NCBI GenBank assembly: GCA_009823395.1
Contig: CM020507.1
Location: 7,687,001-7,751,000 of the forward strand
Length of the DNA: 64,000 nucleotides
Reading direction: 5' to 3'
Source: Thamnaconus septentrionalis
Taxonomy: Eukaryota > Chordata > Actinopteri > Tetraodontiformes > Monacanthidae
The notes below the pieces were generated by a model. That model saw only the letters and a program-made list of their open reading frames with translations. It was not told where the DNA came from and made no database searches. The translations under genes and the position numbers were made by a program. This document shows positions 52,756-64,000 of this stretch, piece after piece. Position 1 is the first letter of the stretch, and every line of letters starts with the position of its first letter.

Positions 52756-55429
52756 GAGCAGAACATTGTTCACAGAGACTAAAAACCACCTCAAACCAAA
52801 CTTCCTGACCGCCTCCCAATCTGTTCTGTTCTTCCTTCACACGATGCTGACGATCTGGCTCTCGTCAAGCAGCCTGATGGTCGCTCTGCCGAGCAGTTGA
52901 ACCACCCACTCGGTGTGACGAGCCTCTTCGACCAGGGCCACGCGCCGCTATTGGCTCTCAACCGCTTTTGGTGAAGAAGAGTGTTTGTCATTTAGTCGGA
53001 TTTTAACCCGACTGATTGGGTGGATGTCACGAACATTAGATCCAGAGCCTCCAAAGGATGTTTGGGAAGGGGAGGCTGCAAAATAAATTGGATTTAAATC
53101 AGATCTGAAAATAAATTAAATTTGAAAAATGACGTCAAACGGGCAAATCAGATTGCTTTACTATGAGTTGAACAAGCTGGGAACAGTGATGAGTGCAAGG
53201 GTCGACACTTGAGCCACGATTTCGAGGTTTGCAGTTGCTTTTTCTATGTTTTCTTGTTGTGTGTGTGTGTGTGTGTGTGTGCACTTCCATCATGGGCCAG
53301 ACCTCTTCCATAAGCCCCTCAGTTTTCAGTTTTCGTCTGGATCTATAACTCTGATATGGGCTTAAAATGTTTCAGGCGGTAGTTTTCTAATATGGATGTG
53401 CAAGATTCCAGACAAATCAAACGGCCCCAGTTGAAGTGCAGCGTTGCTCAGTTCTTCAATAAGCTGAAGAACTGAGCAATTTCATTGTGCTTTTTTCTAG
53501 CACGATCAAATAGGGTTTCCTGATATTTGCATGACGAGGTTGGCCTCACAGCTGAGCGGTTTGCCAACTCTATCTCTGGTTGGGCTGGTAACACCAGAGC
53601 TCAAGGCACCAGATCTTTCAGGTTCGAACTTTGGGGATGTGGGGGGTTTGATCCTCGGTTTGAATCTCAAGGCACAAGACGATTTAATTTTGGTAAGTTT
53701 CTCAAATTCATCACCAGGGCAAAGCTGCTCTTTGTAATTGTGCTTTTCTCATCTCGGTCCCAGCAGTCAAACTATTAAAGGTTAATCAGAGACAGACAAC
53801 TTTCATGGGTCTTTCCTCAAAAATCACCAACTACACACACATTTGCCTCTAGAGACAAGTGGTTTGAATTAGCCTATAAACCCAGATAAGAGACTCACTT
53901 GAAGAGCTGCGAGTGTCTTGCGAGATGCGCTGGCTGGATTCACTTCAAACAGTCCAGCCTCTCAGGACTCATTAGGAAAGACAACGTTTATCTCTTTAAC
54001 CTGGAGCAGAAGGAAACTGTCTATTGCTTTATTTTCTGTTTATACAGTATATATATATTTTTATACATATTTTTGTTTTTACTCTTTCTACCTTGAGTTT
54101 GCTAAATGCGATTCAGATGGTAAATTTCAGAGCAGGCATTTCTTGAGTCGTTAGTTTGAAATTCAATTTGCTTTTAAACGAGCAAAAGTGTTGCCTCACT
54201 GACGGGCAAGTCAGGGAATATTAGAAACATCACATATACATTTAAAGTTAACGCAGCTTTCCTTGATGAATTTGCATCAGGTTTAGCCGTGGGCCACAGC
54301 ATAGCCTGGAAAAGCTCTCGAGCACAACCTCCAAATGATGGCTTTTGTTTGAATAGATGAAACTTTTAATTTTCCATGCAAGAGACTCATTAAACTTTTC
54401 AGTACCATAGACATAAACAAATACATTTGGATTTATATTAAGTTTTCTTGAAAACAACAAACTTTTTTTTTTTTTTAAACAGCATCACATTAAGTGGAAT
54501 CTCTCTGGGTAAAAAAAGACTGTTGTCTATATGACAGTCGCACTGTCACAACCAAAACAAAGCAAAGAAAGTGCATTTTGGAATAGGAGAGTTTTTCGGT
54601 TGACATTTTAAAACACTACACAGAGACAAGGTGTTAAATTAATTTACTAATGCAAACAAGGCTAAATAAAAGAAGAAAGAAAAAAATCCCAAGTCTTGCT
54701 TCTCATTTCCCGCGTGTGTGTGTGTGTGTGTGTTTGCTGCCCCTGCTGTCATTGCAACAAGTCTGCCTGCTGCTCATGCACAAAATGACTGCTGGCAACA
54801 CACACTTCCACGTGCACTCGACAAACACGCACAAATAAACCGTGAGTCACTGGCAGCAGCGGCCTCACAGCTGAATCAAAAGGACGGTCAGTCAAAGACC
54901 CGTTTCTCTCTTTGTAACAGCTTTGATCACACACAGCCAATACAAGGAAACTGTTCTCACATGCACACTGACCAAAATACAATTTGATAAGGATAAAGGA
55001 GTCTGGTTCACTGAAACCTGATTACTAATCACTAAACAGATCCAGATGACACAAGTCCTTTGGGTCACCTTTGAGTCAGGAAAACCTCAAATGCACAAAT
55101 GCGAGTCGGCTGTACACACTTTGGAATCTTTAAGAGCTGGAGGACTCGGCTCACCCCTGCAATCTGCAGAAAAAAATATCTTGTCAGGTTTGGAATTGCA
55201 GCAAAAATTGGCAAAAAAGAGATAGCATAAACAAGGCACACACGCACATACACGTAAATGTATTTCCAATGGAATTCTTTGACTGTTAAATGTTTGGTTT
55301 AGCAGGCATATCTTTGCTAAAATGTGATTGATTTTACTGATTTAAAAGATAGCGGGTTATGCTGCTGATTTTGTATCTCATAATGATCGCACAGTAAAAA
55401 GAGGTACTGTTGTTTGACCTTGTTTTGGG

Positions 55430-55433
<4 letters not shown>

Positions 55434-55461
<28 letters not shown>
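55434..55461. repeat. (GTT)9 microsatellite
   Basis: This is a short trinucleotide repeat. Confidence 0.95.
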
Positions 55462-55463
<2 letters not shown>

Positions 55464-56119
55464 GAGTACTGCTGGAAGCTCAACAATGTCAGGTCTAAAC
55501 AGTTGAGAACAACAATCCAAAATTTAGAAAAGTAATCAAAATTTAATTTAAAGTATTTAGTTACATTACTTATAGTTAAACTACTATCACATTTTCAGTT
55601 GGGTGACTTGTAATTGTAACCAATGACATTTGCAAAGTAATTTCCCTCTGCCCTCCGAATCAATGCGGCCCCGAGAAGAAAGCAGGAAGTTAGTGGAAAA
55701 ACGGAGGACGGCAGGACGGCCCGTCTTAGCAGAGTGCGCTGCGGGAAAGTGGCCGTCCTATGGGAAATCCAAAAGGACACCGGTGAACAAATACACATGT
55801 GCTCACACACACATGCACACACACACGGCCGCACAAGAAGAAAAGCAGACGTGCACCACTGGCATGAACAGAGGAAACATCCCCCGGGGGAGACGAGGCA
55901 GGTAGAGAAGGGACGGGAAGGAAAGAAGGACAAGAATAAAGGTGAAGGGGGGATTTTTTGTTTCTCTCTTTTCGCTCAGAGGAAGTTGTCACTGACGGCA
56001 GTTTCACTCAGTGCCTGCTCAGTCGGTGGCAGCAGGTGTTGAACGACAAAGCGACAGGGGACACAAGGCGTTCAACAACAGAGGTGGAGGAAGGGGACAT
56101 TGGAAGGACACAAAAGAAG

Positions 56120-56120
<1 letters not shown>

Positions 56121-56153
<33 letters not shown>
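56121..56153. repeat. (GACA)8 microsatellite
   Basis: A tetranucleotide repeat; a shorter one of the same unit lies at about 10198-10221. Confidence 0.95.
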
Positions 56154-56154
<1 letters not shown>

Positions 56155-56670
56155 GGGTAAAATAACAGAACGGAATTATGGAAGACAAATAAGGGAACAA
56201 ACACGGCTAGACGCCATTTTGTATTTATTTATTTATTTTTTAGTTTCCCTTTGAGTCAAGTCATCATGTTCATGACCCCTGCTGGCAGTTTTTGGTATTA
56301 CATAAAAGGTTCTAACACACCTGTGCAAACTGGATGGCAGACAAAGGCCAGGTTGGATTTTGTTGAAGTCACTTTTTGAATCGGTTTAAATTTCTCTATC
56401 ATCTGTTAATAATAATAATGAGATTTTTTTTTCTCTCGACGTCTTGATTCTTAAGTTTGTTTTTTACCTTTTCTACAAATGGACATATTGAAACCACCTT
56501 GGCGTGTGAAGTAAATGCCTGAAAAGAAGGCATTACAGTGTTTGTTCTATTTTTCAAACATGGACTCGGCCGCCAGAGGAACATCAGGGAAGGAGGATGA
56601 CAGAGGGAGAGGCAGGCGGAACCACCGGCAGACAACACCACTGCCACAGCCATCAGCCAGCCTCACCTTC

Positions 56671-56702
<32 letters not shown>

Positions 56703-56849
56703 CACGCGTGCGTGCGCATAGGGCCAGGTTGCAACGCAGCATCACAACGCAGCACGACAGCTTTCGGTTCAACCCCCGACAATTCAGCAAAGGGTTTTAA
56801 GTCATGCTCTTCTTTTTTCATCTGTCTACAACAACGGCCAGCACACTCA

Positions 56850-57740
56850 GGGCCAGATCCACAAAGCGATCAATCAGTGTAAACAGCGCCAAAAACAGTG
56901 ATTCCGATCCACAGAGGGGACGCAAACGTGAAAATCGGCGGAAGATGCGCCGAGGCGCAGGTAGCGGCAGGGCTGCGCCAGACTCATTTGAATGTATTCA
57001 AATGAGTCATTAAGCGCAATAGGACACCCCCTTCTATGCAAATATGCCTCATTCAAACAGCGGCAGATCCAGAAAGAGTTTGCGCTCGTGTCCGGACGCA
57101 GTTTGACAGACGGAAACACCGCCAGCCAAAACCAGGCGCAGCTTCTGTCTGTCAAAGTGTTTCTGGCTTCTGAGTGAAACTTTCCTCTCTGAAAAGCCTG
57201 AAATATAAATATGGCTCCCGGAATCTTATATATAGATAGGCATAGACTACAGTATATATGCCAATATTTTAGATAGGCTATGAAAAATACAAATGGTACT
57301 CAGGTGTTGGTGATTGTCTTGCTTATATAATGACTAACGCGTCTTGACTTTCTTTCCATTATATCAGCAGTCTTGGTAAGACGGAGGAGGCATCGTAATG
57401 CCAGGCGCGCATAGGAGCGCGTTTATCGTCCACTTGCTTCAGCAGGGAGGGCAGCCGGCTCACAATCTGAAAATCTTTGTTTTCTTTTCCGTGCATCCAT
57501 TAACACAAACCAAACACATGCACTCACGAACAACCTTTGGCGCAAACTGCTCTCAGGTTGCCAGACCGCAACATTCGCACCTGTTTCAGGTGCCGCATTT
57601 GTGGGCGTGTTTGCGCCTGCATGTCATTAGCGCAAAAACCTTTGTGGATACCCGCACTTGTGGCGCAGATTGCAGCCGCAATCTCGCCGCAAAACACGCC
57701 GCATTTTACCGCTGCGCGCCCTTCTTTGAGGATCTGCCCC
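56850..57740. mobile_element. Probable non-autonomous DNA transposon with inverted ends
   Basis: The left end GGGCCAGATCCACAAAG and the inverted right end GGGGCAGATCCTCAAAG agree at 15 of 17 positions. Between them are about 890 bases rich in GCGCAAA/TTTGCGC motifs, as in fish Harbinger-like elements. The flanks are tca and tta, a weak fit to a TWA duplication. No transposase frame is visible. An internal perfect dyad lies at 56981-57008. The superfamily is tentative. Confidence 0.5.
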
Positions 57741-58280
57741 TTAGCTTTTCCAACCTTGAAGGGGTCACAAGAGTCACGTAGAGAGAAACTTTAAACTCCT
57801 TGGGTCCATTTAGCTGCTGTATTCAGACAGAAATATACCTCCAGAGCTGATTGGTTCTTCCATTCAGCAGGAAGCACATACGTTGCAGCTGGGATCTCAA
57901 CTGAGTGACTACAATTAAAACACAGGCGCGCACACACACACACTGGGAACGACGTAATTCCAAGTAGAATTTAGACGATTGTGGGCAAAAATGGCAGCAA
58001 ACAGAAAATATGTTCTTCCTCTTCACACGGAAGACACTGTGCGATAACAATGGGTTTTAATTTATCGTCTTTTTTTTTTTTTCTTAAAGTCACAAACCAA
58101 CCTGCTCACTGCAACCGAAGAAGAAAAAGACAAAATTTCATTTAAAAGATAACAGAGTCATTTCTGGCTTCTCCTCTGGTTACGTTCATGCAAATGGCAA
58201 ACGTGACACTTTGAGGAAACACTGAGTGTGACAAAAACACTGTGTGCGTGTGTGTGTGTGTGTGGGTTGGGGGCGGTTGA

Positions 58281-58282
58281 GC

Positions 58283-58331
<49 letters not shown>
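58281..58331. repeat. (GA)25 microsatellite
   Basis: A GA repeat preceded by a GT run at 58243-58264. Confidence 0.96.
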
Positions 58332-58333
<2 letters not shown>

Positions 58334-59669
58334 GTTGAAAAGAGTGAGGTTGTCACTGAGAGGACAGAAGGTACTCTGGGGGGATGAGTTTGCAGAGCGG
58401 TCATGCAGACACACACACTTTCAGCAACATCGCCGCTGTGATGTCGCCACTACTTCCCGCGAATACAAACACGACAAGAGCCGCCGTGGAGCAGACTGTC
58501 GCCGCGCTGTCGTCGAGATGCAGCGCGAGGCCGCAGGTTTTATTCATGTCTGCGCTCACCCTCAGCCCGACCGCCCGTCGTGCACCATCAGCACCGGTTG
58601 GCGCCGTCAAGGTGAAAATCAAGGACACTCAAAAAGGGACAAATCGATAGTGCTGAGCTTCAGGGACACTGTGATGTGGCCCGACACATCGGCTCGGCTC
58701 AAGCGGCGGCATCACGTCACCGTCAAAGACTTGCACTTTTAACTTTACACAGGCAAATAATATCTTTAGCTTAGCAGATGCCCCCAAGAAAAAAAAACAA
58801 AAAAAACTGAGACTTGCTTTCTGCAAAGTGTGAAGCCGTAGATGAATATTATTGACTGACATTCCAAGAAAATGTTTTGGTATTTTTTTTTCAGTACTGA
58901 AAAGGTCTCATATAATTTCATATCAAACTATCGCACTCAGAATAGAGAGTGGAAAGTAAAGGACAAAATTGGAAAACGCATCACTGCCGATGGAGCTGCC
59001 TGCCCCCTGGTGGTGTGTATCCGTATCTTTTCATTTTCTCTGACGGTTGTCAAATTTTTAGCAACACTGTTATTGGCCGATGAATATCAGCATCCTAAAC
59101 TGTTCAGTTATATCGAAACTCTCTCATATCGTTTTCCCCCACGTCAGCCCTGTTTGGATTGTGGATATAAGGCGTACGCATGACAATAATGATAATTTGA
59201 ATGATAATTAGGAAATCTTGATGCTAGGAGATGTTTTTGTTATATTTTTCCACAGGGTTACGCTTCTCCCCCCTGCAGATTTTTGTCCCCCGTTTTATCG
59301 TATTGCATCTATTCAAGTCCGTATAAATTGGTCTGTGGGGCGGCGCACACACACACACACACACGCACACACACGCACACAAGATCTAGCAGCAACGCTA
59401 AGTAATAGCCTATTCCCCGACATGGCGGTTTTCTGATTGCACACAGGTCCTTTTCCGACATGGCTGGAACCCCTGTCGAGCACTTTAAAAAATGCACACG
59501 AGCCCCCCTGCCCGGCTTCATGCTCTTGTCCGTCCTCCTTTGTTCATGGCTACCCCCCGCCCTGACGGGCAAATAGTCTCCTCTCCCCGTGTCTCTGACA
59601 TAGACAGACGGGCACGCATGCCTCGCGCTTCCTTTATCATTTCAGCTCAAGACGGGGGAAAAAGAAGAA

Positions 59670-59958
59670 ACCCACACGTTTGTAAGGTTATTTTTGTGAG
59701 GACTTTTCATGGACTTCCACTCATTTTCCATTGTACTGTAGCGGCCAACCTAAAGCCTACGCATAACCTGACCTCTTTACACGCCTGACCTCTGACCTCA
59801 GGCCTTCACCCTGTAACGTATTGATAATTTTGCGAGGACCGGCCGGAATGCCCTCTGCTCCTTGCAATGTCCCCATTCTGCAGGTTGGAAACCAAACGAC
59901 GGTCCTCAAAATGCCATTTTACAAGAACACACACACACACACGCACAGATAGACAGAC
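59670..59958 (+). repeat. Dispersed fish repeat of the GTGAGGAC type
   Basis: The order is TTTGTGAGGACTTTTCATGG, then ACTTCCACTCATTTTC, a CTAACC-like middle, GCGAGGACCGGCC, CAGGTTGGAAACC, CGGTCCTCAAAATG and ACAAGAACACACAC. It fits a common fish repeat that ends in a CA tail. I cannot name its family. Confidence 0.6.
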
Positions 59959-62035
59959 CCCCCCACTCAGGCCTACAGGGTATGCAACATGCAAATGCTT
60001 TTAAGGGAGGATCAGCAAAGGGACAGAAGTGTGTGTCTCGGTTTGTATGTGCCTACTTTAGGTGGTCTCCCGAGCCTCGTGTTTTGACTTCTTCATTTTT
60101 TAGGACTTTTTTTTTTTGCCGGTTTCTTTTTTTTTTCTTTTTCCTTGAAACGTGATGCTTTGTGCTTGCTGGCAGCAACGGCACACAGACGACGCAGGAA
60201 CTCGGGGGAGGCCGGCTGAGCTACCTGCGATTATCACTCCTAACCCCGGAATGTTCACGTCAAGCTGTCCTGCCAACTGAGGCCTCGCTCGGGAAGCCTC
60301 AGAAAAGCCCGACTGATATGTTGACAGTGGGTGACAAAGAACAGAAAGATCTTTAAAAGAAAATGAGACATCGGATTGATTCACCTAGATGATTATTTTT
60401 TATGTTTTAACACGATATGTTAAATTCAACACTTAATAATCAGTTAATTTTTTTTACTTGCAAAAACAAGAGGAGAGATAACAGATTGTTCATCATCAAA
60501 AAAAAGCATTGTGCCTTTTTTTCCGTGATCACATGGTGGAAATAATAAATAATTGAGTTTTTACCCCTACTTTGCTTCTTGTCTTTGCTGAAAAAACATG
60601 AAAGCCTCGGTAGGAGAAAGAGAAATTGCATGTCTGAGGACAAATAAAAAGAGGGAGGGGACAATACGAGAGCGAGAGACGGGAACGGGGACGGAGGGAG
60701 ACAAACGGGGAAGAGTTGTGGAGACGCACGGTTGGGGTTGGTGGGTGGGGGTGGGGAGGGTTTCCAGGATCTGCTTATTAGCTTCCATTAGAGCCGTTAT
60801 GTCTAATTGCAGCAAAATAATAAGCTGTGAATTATCATCTTGATGAGATCCAGACGATGCGGCGTTAACAAGTCGGCTTCGCAGCTTTCATTACCACATA
60901 TCTCTGAAGATCTCATTAAGTCCGACACATTTCCTCCCACTCGGTTACCTTACGTAACCCCCGCCCCCCCAAAAAAAAAAAGAAAGACGCAGCTTCAGTG
61001 AACGCTCCAGTGAGACTGCCGCCGCTCCTCTCCCTCCGGAAGGACTCTCAGGTGTCAGAGGAAGGAGGAGGCAGTCGCTGTTTCAGGAGTCTGGCCTCGC
61101 CGATGACATTTTGCACGATATTAGCGACGATGGAGCGGACTCGTCGAAGGATGGCTGCACGTTCTGCGGCGGTTGGAACAAGAATATTTCAGCAGATTAA
61201 ATGGAAGAGTTTGGGGTGGTCTAGGTGGAGCGGTGTGAGTGTTTCCTCAGTGGTTTACTGAATAATACGACGGAATAATGTGGAGGGTCTACGGCTCAGA
61301 CCAGCTAACTGCGTGACGACGATTTAAGACAAACCGCCGTTTATCAAAATGAGCTAAATGCTGGGATCCCAACGACTTGAATTAAAACCTGTCACACCAA
61401 CCACATTAGAAACTGAACCATGGCTGATTCCAGGTTTAAATTGGGATAAATTAGAGACAGTGGTTGGTGCTAACGCCTCATGTCAGAGAACATAGCAGCA
61501 GCTGACCTGACAGACTGATGGTAGATGTTGAGAAACAGACTCGACGAAGAAACAAATAACACTCTTGAGCTCTTAAATGCTTCGTCATTTGGATTAAACT
61601 GACAAAAACTGAAAAAAAAGAAGCCGTGCCTAAGCTGTTGGTTGGTTACTTGAACGTTTGAATCCATTAACCAATCTCTCGCTCTCAACAACACACACAC
61701 ACACACACACACACACGGAGTGAAGTTATTGATTTGACTGGGTTATGTGAGAAATCTGCTGTAAAACTGTGTCCACGGCCACGAACAATGTGCAAAAAGC
61801 GCAGACAAGACATTTGAACAATCAGGGTGCAGTGAGAGATGTGACTTCTGATGCCATCAACCTTAACCTCCATCCCACCCCGGGACCCCAGTCTGCTCTT
61901 TGTAACTATTACCACACACATGCACACACACACACACACACACTAACCTTTCCTTAGTTCCCGTAATCAGATATTGATTTAATGCAGTACGAGATATTAC
62001 ATCAATCTCTCCTCCTGCTCCTCCCCCTTTTGTTC

Positions 62036-62086
62036 TCTTTCTTTCTTTCTTTCTTTCTTTCTTTTTCTTTCTTTCTTTCTTTCCTT
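62036..62086. repeat. (CTTT)n microsatellite
   Basis: A CTTT repeat with one interruption near the middle. Confidence 0.95.
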
Positions 62087-63229
62087 CTTCTTCTTTCTGA
62101 TATTTCGGGGCTTTTGATAATATTTATCCGGAAAAACAACCACACATCATTTGAGTTATGGGCAACTTGGAGCTGCCAGGACAAAAATGAGATTTCTTTT
62201 TATTGTTTATTTAATTTTTTGGTCTTTAATTTATTTGAGCAACGACCACTTCTCTTGAGAAAAAATAAATAATAAAATCACATCTTTATTGCAGGGTGAG
62301 AGAGGATTCAGACCATTGCCCTGCCAAACTACTGGCTTTGTATTTCTCTTCGAGTCTATCACCTTTTTTATTTGATAGAATTTTTTCCACCCATTCATCC
62401 CATGTGGGGGAGGGCAGAGGTCATCCTGAGCTAATGCATTGTTTAGAAATGTCTGGCATTTTTTTCCGTTCAGCCTGTCTGCTCTTTCCTTTGTGTAGAT
62501 ATGTTAGTGGTAAAATAGCACGTGCAATTGTCCCTCATCTCTGTTTATTTTTTTTCCCCCCTCTACACACAAATTCCCGCTGGCTTTAATAACAAAGTCG
62601 CAAACCGTGCACCTGCTATTTACCCAAAAAGGCCCGGTGGTGTGTTTTGTGAAAAATTTGTAAAATATAAATAAAAATAAAAAGAAGAAAGAAAAACATA
62701 ACACACCACACAGTGATTTACAATGAGGCAGAAGAGCCAGCAGGCTTTTAAGTAATCTGCATCCCGCGGCTCGTTGCTTGCATAGGACTCCACTCCCATT
62801 GTGGATATTAACGATGACATATGCAAAACAGCCGGCACAGCCTTTCCTTTTTTTTTAAGCATTATTAATAACTTGTTTGTGGTCACACCTAATGAAACAT
62901 GGACTTGATAAAAGCGTCTACGGTGTGTCGTATTCCTCACACTGTGGAGGCCGTTGTGTTTACTGTTGATCGAAGTAAAGGAATTTCCCCACGGCGACGT
63001 AGTAAAACTAGAAGAGAAACAGAGGAAAGGTGGGGAGGGAGGGAGGTTGGGTAGACCTGGGGAGGGGAAGAACAAAGAGAACAAGCGGAGCTGAAAACTG
63101 AACCAAATTTGGTCGATTTTACTGAAAAGTGAAAAGTTCCGTATTTCATTCATAAAATATTTCTTGGTGGAGTGGCGAAACCTTCCAGGCACTTTGTGGG
63201 TGCTGCATTTCCATCTTCTGCCTCTTTCT

Positions 63230-63231
<2 letters not shown>

Positions 63232-63293
<62 letters not shown>
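63232..63293. repeat. (CA)31 microsatellite
   Basis: This is an uninterrupted CA repeat. Confidence 0.98.
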
Positions 63294-63296
<3 letters not shown>

Positions 63297-64000
63297 CAAC
63301 ATCGTGCCAACAAATGGCGCCGCATCGCAAATAAAAGAGGATGAAGAAGAAGCCGCGATGTCTCACAGCAATGAGGAACCTTTGGCCGTGACTCTTCTTC
63401 AAGTCTGCAGTCTGAAACTCCTTTGAAGGATTCAAGAAGGTTTGTCCTTGCAGTATTTTAACCTCAAACTGTTTGATCCCAAAAATTAGATTATTTATTA
63501 TTCAAAGGTTAGTGAATACACAAAACCCAGAATGTCAGTTGAGAAAGAGAAGCTAAGGTTGGGTCATTTTTGTCAGGTCTCTGTTTTTTTTGGGTGTTTA
63601 AATCTGAAGACGCATCGTTTGATTTGGCGAGAATATTAAAATGTGCATTGCAGGGGGAAACTGAAGCAACAGTGATGATGAATTTTAATGAAAAGGAAAC
63701 AAATGAGTTGCTCCTTTCAGACACACGCCTTGTTTCATCTTCCCCAACAGTGCGACTGCTCTTAAATAAAGCCGGAATAAATTAAGAGGAGAGCAGCGGG
63801 AAAAAAACAACAAAACAAAAAAAAGCATTTTTCATTCAGGCACTCGATTCATTGGCAAAGGAATCAATGGAGTACTGAACTTTTAAAAGGATCAGATCGA
63901 TTTCTGAAGCCGACAGGGTCCACAAATGTTTGACCGGAGAACAATCAGCTAATTACTGGACTTGGAAATGAAAAAAACAAACAAAAAAAAAACCTATCTG

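Noticed and set aside
52791..52991. Minus-strand open frame near 52.9 kb as a possible upstream TMEM132 exon
   Set aside because: The peptide has no TMEM132 motif and no convincing acceptor-donor pair in the needed phase.
62620..63435. 271-codon open frame on the minus strand
   Set aside because: It contains a Cys-Val run from the CA repeat, low-complexity Phe/Ser sequence and no recognisable domain. It does not resemble the missing TMEM132 N-terminus.

Overview
This window is vertebrate DNA, almost certainly from a teleost fish. The evidence is a split gene with GT-AG introns, a protein of the animal TMEM132 family, very many CA/GT and GA microsatellites, and decayed copies of typical fish repeats (a Tc1-like transposon, a LINE with an FADD reverse transcriptase motif, an L2-type 3' end). 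There are no bacterial operons, ribosome binding sites, CRISPR arrays or phage genes.

The only gene I can support is on the minus strand. Twelve exons between 50287 and 2500 splice into about 779 codons, the C-terminal roughly 70% of a TMEM132 protein: the conserved extracellular domains, one membrane helix and a cytoplasmic tail ending in a natural stop. The signal peptide and N-terminal domain must lie beyond base 64000. The tail and several extracellular motifs look most like TMEM132C, with TMEM132B and D close; I judged this from memory, so the paralogue is not settled and I use only the stem tmem132 as symbol. All eleven introns inside the window keep the frame. One problem stands out: the 5'-most exon seen (50090-50287) needs one more base near 50207-50208 to stay in frame.

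Layout from low to high coordinates: 1-2499 holds the gene's 3' UTR and downstream flank. 2500-14334 is the compact 3' part of the gene, eleven of whose exons lie here or at 32 kb with introns of 80 bp to 2.6 kb. 14335-32141 and 32286-50089 are two introns of about 17.8 kb with one 144-base exon between them. 50288-64000 is the start of another intron that runs out of the window. The long introns hold microsatellites, transposon relics and a few AT-motif or CpG-dense stretches that might be regulatory.

I found no previously undescribed biological system. The observations most worth checking are the single-base frame break, a 57-base near-perfect hairpin next to an exon, a homeodomain-motif cluster, repeat tracts placed where they could affect splicing, and the transposon relics.
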